11,279 nt of DNA. Origin: an uncultured Eubacteriales bacterium. GTDB lineage: Bacteria > Bacillota > Clostridia > Monoglobales > Monoglobaceae. The translations under genes and the position numbers were made by a program. This document shows positions 1 through 5,837 of the stretch, one piece after another. Location of the stretch: the NCBI GenBank assembly GCA_905201285.1, contig CAJKNM010000054.1, positions 1 to 11,279 on the forward strand, read 5' to 3'. The notes below the pieces were generated by a model. The model was not told the DNA's origin, did not search any database, and saw only the letters and a list, made by a program, of their open reading frames with translations. Each line of letters begins with the position of its first letter. Positions within the stretch are counted from its first letter, which is position 1.

Positions 1-46
1 TTCAAAGCAATATCTTGCTGAAAATAACTTTTTCGACAGTCTGAAA

Positions 47-68
47 GGCGCTCCCGAAAGGGAGCGCC
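47..68 (-). terminator. Probable terminator hairpin of lacZ
   Basis: Read on the minus strand, a perfect 9-bp GC-rich stem (GGCGCTCCC paired with GGGAGCGCC) closes a TTTC tetraloop seven bases after the lacZ stop codon. Only a short T-run (TTTC) follows, so it is a weak example of an intrinsic terminator, although the stem is very stable. On the plus strand the loop would be GAAA, but no T-run follows, so the minus orientation is preferred. Positions 1-46 hold no gene that I can see, only a short AGCAA/TTGCT repeat. Confidence 0.6.
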
Positions 69-75
69 CAATGGT

Positions 76-2943
76 TTAGATGTTGATTCTGAAATTAAAA
101 TCAATGTCTTTATCGTCAAAACGATATTTTTCGAGAAGTCTCGGTCCACAGCTGTTTGAGCCGATGCCGGCATTTTTATAGTCGATTCTGACGATGGTCT
201 TGTCTGACTTTTTAAGCTCGTCTGTGTGCATTGCCTCATTAAGCGCTTCTGAAGTGTATTCAGAAACATTTATTTCAAAACTGTCTTTGGTGGTGAAACA
301 AAGTCCGTCCTCTGTTTCAAGGCACTTTGTGTTAAAGTGATTACCATGCTCCTGGGGCATAATATAAGGAACGTATTCAGACGCTGCATCGCTTTCATAC
401 ATACCCATTTTTGCAAAATGATGCATATCACAGTATGTCTCTTCGGGACCCATACCAAAGTATCTGAACTTCGCACTGTTCTTCGGAAGCGAGAATTCAA
501 ATCCGAGTCTCGGAAGCTCAATGCAGCCCTCTCTGACCTTTCCGTTCAGGCTGACGTTGATTGAGCCATCGTCAAAGAATGAATACTCAGCCGTGTATCT
601 GAAGAACGGAAATCTTGATATACCTGAGAGAGAACCCTTAACGGTAATTGTGTTTCCGGATATGCTGCAGTCATAAACCTTAGGGCAGAGACGGTTTATG
701 TTTTCGCCGCCCAGATTATCTCCATTAATATATCCCCATGATTTTTTAATGTTTCTGTCGTTATCGGTGGGAGCACGCCAAGCAGTCAATCTTGCTTCGC
801 CGTCGGTCAGACCGTTGATGTCTGAAAGCATACCTGTGTGCGCATTAAATATGTGCTTAAATCCGTTGCCGCTGACAGTGATTGTATCGTGTTCCTTGTT
901 GATAACAATGCTGTCTGAGGTGTTGCACGGAAGCTCACTCTTAACGGGAACGTCAAGCTTATGCTGAGTTGACGCAACCTCAAAACCGTCTTTGTCAACA
1001 AGGCTGATGTTGAGATAACAGCCGAGCTTGCATTCAACCGGAAGGTCGAGGTCAAGAGCGAGGCTCTGTGATTCGTGAGGCGCGACATCGGCGCTGAGGT
1101 TTGCTGAATATACACATATACCGTCGCTTTCTACTGTATAGCATATCGTATATTCATTAAGGTCGGTAAAGTCAAAAAGGTTGTGTATGGTAAGGGTCTT
1201 TCCGTCAAACTCGGATGAAAACGGCTGGTATACCGCCTTCGCTTCAAGCGAGCCCGCTTTAAGGCTTCTGTCGGCAAAAACAAGACCGTCACAGCAGAAG
1301 TTTCCGTCATCGGTAAGTTCATCAAAATCTCCGCCATAGAGACAGGTTCCGTTCTTGCTGATTACGGTATGGTCTGCCCATTCCCAGATACATCCGCCAA
1401 TGAGTTTCGGATACTTGTGGAAGAGCTTCATATAGTCATAAATGTCGCCGGGACCGTTACCCATCGAGTGTGAATATTCACAGAGAAAGAGCGGACGCAT
1501 ATCGTTATCCTGAGCACGCTTTTCAAGGGTTTCGCTATCCATGTACATATAACTTGACATATCCATAAGAACCTTTTCAAACGGTACATCTTTATTTTCA
1601 ACACAGCTTGCGCCTTCATAATGGACAAGTCGAGAATTATCTCTTTCCTTTGCCCATTTGTACATAGCCGTGTGATTTTCGCCATAGCCGCTTTCGTTTC
1701 CGAGCGACCAGAATATTACACAGGTATGGCTCTTGTCGCGCTCTACCATAAGCTCAAGACGACCGACGAATTCATCCTTCCATTCGGGACGGCGGCAAAT
1801 CCAGTCCATACTTTCCATATCGTAATAGCCGTGATTCTCTTTATACCAGGCATAACGCGAAACAAATCCGTGAATTTCAATATCCGTTTCATCTACAACA
1901 TAGAAGCCGAGTTCATCACAAAGGTCTAAGAATTTAGGTGTCGGCGGATAGTGTGAAGTTCTGATACAATTAATGTTCAGCTTCTTCATAAGCTTTAATT
2001 CGGAAAGCATCTCGTCTTCGGGAATGTAATATCCGTATTTCGGATGCGTATCGTGGTGGTTTACACCCTTTAAAATAACGGAAACGCCGTTTATCAGAAG
2101 TTCACCCTTGTCGGACACTTCGATTTTGCGCATACCTATTTTTTGAGGAATGTATTCGTTACAATGCTGCACAACCGCGGTATAGAGATACGGCTTTTCC
2201 GCATTCCAGAGAACGGGGGAAGAAAGGTCGGCTTCCTTTCCGGAAGCGTCATAAACAGTAAATTCCCCTTCGCCGTCGTATGTAATTTTCTTATCGTCCG
2301 CCTTGATTTCTACATCGGTCAAGTGCGAAATATCACGCGAAAGCAGATATACGTCGCGGAAGATACCGGAGAGGCGGAAGAAGTCCTGATCCTCGAGATA
2401 GCTTCCCACGCACCATTTTCTGACCTTAGCGGTGATTGTATTCTTTCCGTGTACGAGATAATCGGTGAGTTCAAATTCAGCAGGTGCATGTGAGCAGGAG
2501 CTGTAGCCGACAAAGTTTCCGTTTACATGAAGCTCTAAGCATGATGAAACGCCCTCAAATACGATATATGTTCTTCTTCCGCGCCATTCATCGGGAAGTT
2601 CGACCGTCTTTGTATACACGCCCATCGGGTTCTCGTCCGGAACGTAAGGCGGGTCAATCGGAAACGGATAGTTTACATTTGTGTACCAGGGCTTATCATA
2701 ACCCTGCATCTGCCAGTTTCCGGGAACATTAATTTTTCCGCTTTTTCCGGCGGAGCTTCCCTCCTCGGTGTCATGACCATAATAGGTAAAGTCCCAGACT
2801 CCGTTTAAAAGCTTGTAGAACTTTGAATTTTCAGGCTTTCCGCTAAGCGCACCCTCTAATGTATCATAGGGGATGTAATGCGAGCGCAAAGGCGCAGTGT
2901 TAACACGTGTTTTTGTTAAATCCTCATATATTTTAAGGTTCAT
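76..2943 (-). CDS. lacZ: Beta-galactosidase, glycoside hydrolase family 2 (LacZ type)
   Basis: A 955-residue retaining beta-galactosidase that would hydrolyse lactose or other terminal beta-galactosides in the cytoplasm; there is no signal peptide. The order is that of long LacZ enzymes. The N-terminal jelly-roll spans about residues 40-200 (NGVWDF, VPGNWQMQGYDKPWYTN, LSGIFRDVYLL). A short Ig-like domain follows at about 205-275. The TIM barrel begins near 285 (LKGVNHHDTHP, IRTSHYPP). The acid/base is E417 in SLGNESG and the nucleophile is E489 in LCEYSHSMGN, matching E461 and E537 of the E. coli enzyme. The C-terminal beta-sandwich region carries APTDNDR and GMGPEETY. The family norm is about 1,000 residues, and part of the shortfall seems to lie in domain 2. 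The ATG is preceded by AGGAGA at normal spacing. No permease or regulator gene is adjacent, so the natural substrate is inferred only from the family. Confidence 0.95.
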   Translation of the reverse strand: MNLKIYEDLTKTRVNTAPLRSHYIPYDTLEGALSGKPENSKFYKLLNGVWDFTYYGHDTEEGSSAGKSGKINVPGNWQMQGYDKPWYTNVNYPFPIDPPYVPDENPMGVYTKTVELPDEWRGRRTYIVFEGVSSCLELHVNGNFVGYSSCSHAPAEFELTDYLVHGKNTITAKVRKWCVGSYLEDQDFFRLSGIFRDVYLLSRDISHLTDVEIKADDKKITYDGEGEFTVYDASGKEADLSSPVLWNAEKPYLYTAVVQHCNEYIPQKIGMRKIEVSDKGELLINGVSVILKGVNHHDTHPKYGYYIPEDEMLSELKLMKKLNINCIRTSHYPPTPKFLDLCDELGFYVVDETDIEIHGFVSRYAWYKENHGYYDMESMDWICRRPEWKDEFVGRLELMVERDKSHTCVIFWSLGNESGYGENHTAMYKWAKERDNSRLVHYEGASCVENKDVPFEKVLMDMSSYMYMDSETLEKRAQDNDMRPLFLCEYSHSMGNGPGDIYDYMKLFHKYPKLIGGCIWEWADHTVISKNGTCLYGGDFDELTDDGNFCCDGLVFADRSLKAGSLEAKAVYQPFSSEFDGKTLTIHNLFDFTDLNEYTICYTVESDGICVYSANLSADVAPHESQSLALDLDLPVECKLGCYLNISLVDKDGFEVASTQHKLDVPVKSELPCNTSDSIVINKEHDTITVSGNGFKHIFNAHTGMLSDINGLTDGEARLTAWRAPTDNDRNIKKSWGYINGDNLGGENINRLCPKVYDCSISGNTITVKGSLSGISRFPFFRYTAEYSFFDDGSINVSLNGKVREGCIELPRLGFEFSLPKNSAKFRYFGMGPEETYCDMHHFAKMGMYESDAASEYVPYIMPQEHGNHFNTKCLETEDGLCFTTKDSFEINVSEYTSEALNEAMHTDELKKSDKTIVRIDYKNAGIGSNSCGPRLLEKYRFDDKDIDFNFRINI

Positions 2944-2980
2944 TTAATCACTCTCCTATTAAAAAATTTTCTTATTTCAT

Positions 2981-3009
2981 ATTATATAGATTAATCGGCA
3001 TATTGTAAA
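2981..3009 (-). promoter_or_regulatory. Sigma-A promoter of lacZ
   Basis: On the minus strand TTTACA (3009-3004) is separated by exactly 17 bp from TATAAT (2986-2981). Transcription would start near 2974, giving a leader of about 30 nt that contains the AGGAGA ribosome binding site. The match is close to consensus and correctly placed for lacZ. Confidence 0.75.
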
Positions 3010-3025
3010 TAGTATTTTTTTAACA

Positions 3026-3038
3026 AATGTGTAACATT
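3026..3038. repeat. Short palindrome AATGT-GTA-ACATT upstream of lacZ
   Basis: A perfect 5-bp inverted repeat with a 3-bp centre lies about 17 bp upstream of the lacZ -35 box, in the gap between the divergent lacZ and oadB-like promoters. It could be a regulator site for lacZ, but it is short and the DNA is AT-rich, so chance is plausible. The rest of 3010-3080 shows no other recognisable structure. Confidence 0.3.
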
Positions 3039-3080
3039 ATCACCATTGCTGAAATATTAAAATAAAAAGCAGTTAAACTA

Positions 3081-3109
3081 TTGACAAAATTATAAAAATG
3101 TGGTATTTT
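3081..3109 (+). promoter_or_regulatory. Promoter of the riboswitch-oadB-like unit
   Basis: A perfect TTGACA (3081-3086), a 17-bp spacer and TATTTT (3104-3109) preceded by TGG form an extended -10 promoter. Initiation near 3116 would make the transcript begin at the 5' strand of the riboswitch P1 stem. An alternative TATAAT at 3109-3114 would need a 22-bp spacer and would cut off part of P1, so it is less likely. Confidence 0.7.
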
Positions 3110-3116
3110 ATAATTA

Positions 3117-3205
3117 GTAAAAGGGAGTAGCTAACGAATTTTTTCGTTTCTTCGGCGTCATTACGGCATATTGCCCGCTTAAGAATTAAAATGCGAGACT
3201 TTTAT
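3117..3205 (+). promoter_or_regulatory. yybP-ykoY family riboswitch (Mn2+-sensing)
   Basis: The leader carries the landmarks of the yybP-ykoY aptamer in the right order: AAAAGGGAGTAGC (3119-3131), an AACGAA/TTCGTT hairpin with a TTTT loop (3133-3148), GGCGTCATTACGG (3154-3166), TTGCCCGC (3171-3178) and the 3' signature GCGAGAC (3193-3199). The closing stem P1 pairs 3117-3123 (GTAAAAG) with 3199-3205 (CTTTTAT, one G-U pair). This class is established as a Mn2+ sensor that usually controls Mn2+ exporters. Identification is by eye from the consensus, not by a covariance search. Confidence 0.88.
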
Positions 3206-3239
3206 CAAGGATTTTTTATTCTTGATAGAAGTCTTTTTT
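3196..3239 (+). terminator. Riboswitch expression platform: intrinsic terminator
   Basis: AGACTTTTATCAAG (3196-3209) pairs with CTTGATAGAAGTCT (3221-3234), a 14-bp stem with one G-U pair, followed by TTTTT (3235-3239). The 5' arm contains CTTTTAT (3199-3205), the same bases that form the 3' strand of aptamer P1. The two structures are therefore mutually exclusive: ligand-stabilised P1 should prevent the terminator and turn the downstream genes ON. Confidence 0.88.
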
Positions 3240-3276
3240 ATTTATGTAATTTTATTAAAAAAAGGGGGAATCACTC

Positions 3277-4404
3277 TTGTCAGAGTTGTTTTCAAATGTT
3301 TCAAACATAACATGGCAGCAAATTGTTATGTGGTTAATCGGTGCGGTACTGATTTATCTTGCGATTAAAAAGGATATGGAGCCGTCGCTTTTACTTCCTA
3401 TGGGTTTCGGTGCAATCCTGGTAAACCTTCCTATGTCCGGTGCGGTCACACAGATTTATGACGGTGTGCAGGAGGTCGGTGTGATTGATGTTCTGTTTAA
3501 TTCGGGTATAGCGAATGAATTGTTTCCGCTGTTGTTGTTTGTAGGTATTGGTGCGATGATTGACTTTGGTCCGCTTCTTTCAAACCCAAAGCTGATGATT
3601 TTCGGGGCGGCGGCTCAGTTCGGAATATTCTTCACATTCAGCCTTGCGGCGGCAGTCGGTTTCGATATAAAGGACGCGGCATCAATCGGAATAATCGGTG
3701 CAGCTGACGGGCCGACTTCAATTTTTGTGGCGAATTATTTTAATTCAAGGTACATCGGTGCGATAATGGTTGCCGCTTACTCGTATATGGCGCTTGTTCC
3801 TCTGGTTCAGCCGCCTGTTATCAGACTTCTCACCACAAAAAAAGAGCGCCTTATCAGAATGGAGTATACTCAAAAGAGTGTGTCAAAGACGACAAAAATT
3901 CTTTTCCCGATTATTATTACTGTTATCACGGGTATCGTTTCGCCGAGAAGCGTGGCGCTTATTGGATTTTTGATGTTCGGCAATCTTGTGCGGGAGTGCG
4001 GAGTTTTGGATTCGCTCTCAGATACGGCACAAAAGGTTTTAGCAAACCTTATTACGCTCTTCCTCGGAATAACCATTGCAACAAAGATGCAGGCGGGAAT
4101 GTTCCTCACAAAGGAGACGCTTATGATAATTTCGCTGGGGCTTATTGCATTTATTTTTGATACTGCGGGCGGGGTTGTTTTTGCAAAGATTCTTAATCTG
4201 TTCTTAAAGAAGGGGAAGAAGATTAACCCTATGATTGGTGCAGCCGGAATATCAGCCTTTCCGATGTCAGCGAGGGTTGTGCATAAGATGGGCATTCAAG
4301 AGGATAATCAGAACTTCCTCCTTATGCACTCAATAGGAGTAAATGTTTCAGGTCAGATAGCATCGGTTATTGCCGGCGGTATGATACTTAATCTTTTAGG
4401 TTAA
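3277..4404 (+). CDS. OadB/GcdB-like membrane subunit (Na+-translocating decarboxylase beta family), orphan
   Basis: A 375-residue polytopic membrane protein of the beta-subunit family of Na+-pumping decarboxylases (OadB, GcdB, MmdB), the same size as typical GcdB. Hydrophobic segments run throughout, with both family signatures present: GAADGPTSIF (141-150) and NPMIGAAGISAFPMSARVVHKMG (317-339). D144, Y170, N317, G321, S326 and R333 keep the relative spacing of the functional residues D203, Y229, N373, G377, S382 and R389 of Klebsiella OadB, so the ion pathway looks intact. The start is TTG, with AGGGGGAA 8 nt upstream; the in-frame upstream ATG is followed at once by a stop. It sits behind a Mn2+ riboswitch and 18 nt before an OadG-like gene, with no alpha (carboxyltransferase) or biotin-carrier gene adjacent. 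I infer a transporter role tied to Mn2+ rather than decarboxylation; the transported ion is unproven. Confidence 0.88.
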   Translation: MSELFSNVSNITWQQIVMWLIGAVLIYLAIKKDMEPSLLLPMGFGAILVNLPMSGAVTQIYDGVQEVGVIDVLFNSGIANELFPLLLFVGIGAMIDFGPLLSNPKLMIFGAAAQFGIFFTFSLAAAVGFDIKDAASIGIIGAADGPTSIFVANYFNSRYIGAIMVAAYSYMALVPLVQPPVIRLLTTKKERLIRMEYTQKSVSKTTKILFPIIITVITGIVSPRSVALIGFLMFGNLVRECGVLDSLSDTAQKVLANLITLFLGITIATKMQAGMFLTKETLMIISLGLIAFIFDTAGGVVFAKILNLFLKKGKKINPMIGAAGISAFPMSARVVHKMGIQEDNQNFLLMHSIGVNVSGQIASVIAGGMILNLLG

Positions 4405-4422
4405 AGAGAGGAGATAGTTTTA

Positions 4423-4551
4423 ATGAATTTTGATGTTTTATTGAGCACACTTCCGATTATGGGAAAGGGAATGCTCGGAATATTTATTGTGACCTGTGTG
4501 ATAGTTATTGTAATGAGCCTTTTAAACAAGTTCACCGGCGAAAAGAAATAA
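4423..4551 (+). CDS. OadG-related small transporter subunit (42 aa)
   Basis: A 42-codon gene, easily missed because of its length. The product starts MNFDVLLSTLP and has one hydrophobic helix at about residues 15-34 (GKGMLGIFIVTCVIVIVMSL), then a basic tail ending TGEKK. This pattern (a short N-terminus, GMxGIFxVT, one helix, LLNK) resembles the minimal OadG-like subunits found beside OadB-type proteins, which would help assemble or stabilise the beta subunit in the membrane. AGGAG lies 9 nt before the ATG, and the gene follows the OadB-like stop codon by 18 nt, so the two are almost certainly co-transcribed under the same riboswitch. It lacks the periplasmic or cytoplasmic C-terminal domain of full-length OadG. 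Confidence 0.8.
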   Translation: MNFDVLLSTLPIMGKGMLGIFIVTCVIVIVMSLLNKFTGEKK

Positions 4552-4566
4552 CTTTTAAACTGTAAG

Positions 4567-4635
4567 AAAAAGCCGTCCGCGGCAATATGTAAGCCTTGTT
4601 TTTTCAGCTTGCTTCACCGCCGTGAACGGCTTTTT
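4567..4635. terminator. Bidirectional terminator between convergent genes
   Basis: AAAAAGCCGT (4567-4576) pairs with ACGGCTTTTT (4626-4635). Inside it, GCGG/CCGC (4579-4582 with 4617-4620) and GTAAGC/GCTTGC (4589-4594 with 4607-4612) extend the hairpin. The plus strand has TTTTT after the stem for the OadB/OadG-like unit. The minus strand also ends in TTTTT, for the stalk-domain genes. Its place between two converging stop codons fits use in both directions. Confidence 0.85.
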
Positions 4636-4641
4636 AAATTC

Positions 4642-5106
4642 TTATTTTCTGCTGTCAAGCGTCACCGTGCCGCTTGCGGCGTCCCATCCGACAGTATAGT
4701 CCATAGCCTCGGCGAGAAAGCGTATTGGAAGATACGTCCTGCCCTCGGCTTCATCGATATAGGCGGCAGTGTCCATCTGTAACGATGCGCTTTCGCCTGT
4801 TGTTTTTGAAACAGAGAACAAGACCGAGTTCCCATCCTGAACACAAAGAAGCTTTTCGTCTGAGCTGACATAGGCTGTCTTTGACGTGTCATCATACCAA
4901 ACCTTATATTTCAAAGCTTCGGAGACAAAACGAAACGGGACAAAGGTTCTGTTATCTTTTTCGCGGATTTCGCCCATACCCTTAGGTATCTCAGCGACAG
5001 TTCCGTCAATTTTTATGGTATTCGCCGCAGCAAAAGCTGAAATTGATGAAAAAATCAATGCAGCCAAGCATATTATTGACGAAAAAATTTTAAATCTTTT
5101 TTCCAC
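4642..5106 (-). CDS. Small exported stalk-domain protein (copper amine oxidase N-terminal-like), copy 1
   Basis: A 154-residue exported protein. A basic start and hydrophobic core (residues 1-26, likely cut after AFA) precede one two-lobed stalk domain of the copper amine oxidase N-terminal-like type. Each lobe carries the family's hallmark: RTFVPFRFVSEAL at 53-65 and RTYLPIRFLAEAM at 123-135, each followed by a W-containing strand (KVWYDD, TVGWDA). No catalytic domain is attached, and the family name does not imply an amine oxidase; such domains are common on clostridial cell-surface proteins with no proven activity. The start codon is GTG, with AAAGGTGAGG 8 nt upstream. It lies 43 nt downstream of a paralogue on the same strand, so it is probably the second gene of a two-gene operon. 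Confidence 0.85.
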   Translation of the reverse strand: MEKRFKIFSSIICLAALIFSSISAFAAANTIKIDGTVAEIPKGMGEIREKDNRTFVPFRFVSEALKYKVWYDDTSKTAYVSSDEKLLCVQDGNSVLFSVSKTTGESASLQMDTAAYIDEAEGRTYLPIRFLAEAMDYTVGWDAASGTVTLDSRK

Positions 5107-5149
5107 TGTATCAGCCTCACCTTTATATCAAATATTTGTCTGAATTGAA

Positions 5150-5641
5150 TTATTTCGCATTAAGGCTAACCGTTTGGGTTTCTTCGTCCCAGTCAACGTT
5201 ATAATTCATTGCCTCCGCAAAGAAACGAATAGGAACATATGTTCTGTCATCATCACCTAAAAATGTTTTTGTATCCATCGAAATAAAGGAAGCATTGTCA
5301 GGGGTAATAACAAAAACATCCTTATCGCCGATTACAAAGAAAAATGATTTATTTGTTTTTGCTTCGGTAATAGTAACCGTTGACTGAAGATTTGAGGTTT
5401 TTCCGTCTTCGGTTTGAACGGTACTGTTTGTATTATCATACTTAACGGTACAGCCGAGATACTCGGTGATAAAACGAACAGGAACAAATGTTCTGTCATC
5501 CTTTTCACAAATCATTCCCATATCCTCCGGAATGTCAACGTCATTTCCGTTAATTGTAATTTTTTCTGCTGTTGCAAAAGCGCTCAGCGAACCGAGAGAC
5601 ATAGCTATAGCAAGAGCAGCGGTCAAAAGTCTTTTTTTCAT
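5150..5641 (-). CDS. Small exported stalk-domain protein (copper amine oxidase N-terminal-like), copy 2
   Basis: A 163-residue paralogue of the downstream gene. The signal peptide MKKRLLTAALAIAMSLGSLSAFA is followed by a two-lobed stalk domain with RTFVPVRFITEYL (50-62) and RTYVPIRFFAEAM (133-145), each with a following YDN or WDE strand. The linker between lobes (about 75-125) is longer than in its neighbour and carries an aromatic strand, SFFFVIG. I chose the ATG at 5641 because GGAGG lies 8 nt upstream and the first residues make a proper signal peptide. An in-frame GTG at 5689 would add 16 residues but overlaps the promoter -10 region and has no SD. The function is unknown; surface location is inferred from the signal peptide and the nearby SLH protein. 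Confidence 0.85.
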   Translation of the reverse strand: MKKRLLTAALAIAMSLGSLSAFATAEKITINGNDVDIPEDMGMICEKDDRTFVPVRFITEYLGCTVKYDNTNSTVQTEDGKTSNLQSTVTITEAKTNKSFFFVIGDKDVFVITPDNASFISMDTKTFLGDDDRTYVPIRFFAEAMNYNVDWDEETQTVSLNAK

Positions 5642-5679
5642 TTTGTTTTCCTCCAAAAAATTTTTATTCAGATATAAGT

Positions 5680-5708
5680 ATTGTATCACAAGATAAAAAT
5701 TTTTTCAA
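5680..5708 (-). promoter_or_regulatory. Promoter of the stalk-domain gene pair
   Basis: On the minus strand TTGAAA (5708-5703), a 17-bp spacer and TACAAT (5685-5680) preceded by TGA make an extended -10 promoter, with initiation expected near 5673, about 32 nt before the chosen ATG. The rest of the gap up to the SLH gene (5709-5837) holds no convincing terminator or small gene, so some read-through from the SLH gene is possible. Confidence 0.7.
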
Positions 5709-5837
5709 GCTTTTTTTAAGCATTATTACTGTCAAGTAAAAGTTTTAAATCTTCCTTTATAAACTTAAACAGAAAGTATCTTAAAGCTCTATTACTGTTG
5801 ACCGCTCAGGCATTAAAGCATATATTACAAAAACAGT

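Noticed and set aside
3117..3205. A Na+ riboswitch (DUF1646 motif), considered because the downstream gene belongs to a Na+-pump family
   Set aside because: The leader bases match the yybP-ykoY landmarks (GGGAGTAGC and GCGAGAC with P1 pairing), which is direct evidence for the Mn2+ class; only the gene context pointed to Na+.
3870..4295. 141-codon open frame antisense to the OadB-like gene
   Set aside because: Its translation is a mirror of the membrane protein codons, with no family features; the plus-strand gene carries all conserved residues.
5687..5689. Upstream GTG start for the 5150-5641 stalk-domain gene
   Set aside because: It overlaps the promoter spacer just before the -10 hexamer, has no SD and would spoil the signal peptide; the ATG at 5641 has GGAGG at 8 nt.
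5730..5735. Perfect TTGACA on the minus strand as an alternative -35 for the stalk-domain genes
   Set aside because: At 16-18 bp spacing there is no plausible -10 (AAGCTT or similar), whereas TTGAAA-N17-TACAAT fits well.
5724..5798. 9-bp direct repeat TATTACTGT at 5724-5732 and 5790-5798
   Set aside because: Short, in AT-rich intergenic DNA, and without flanking structure; probably chance.
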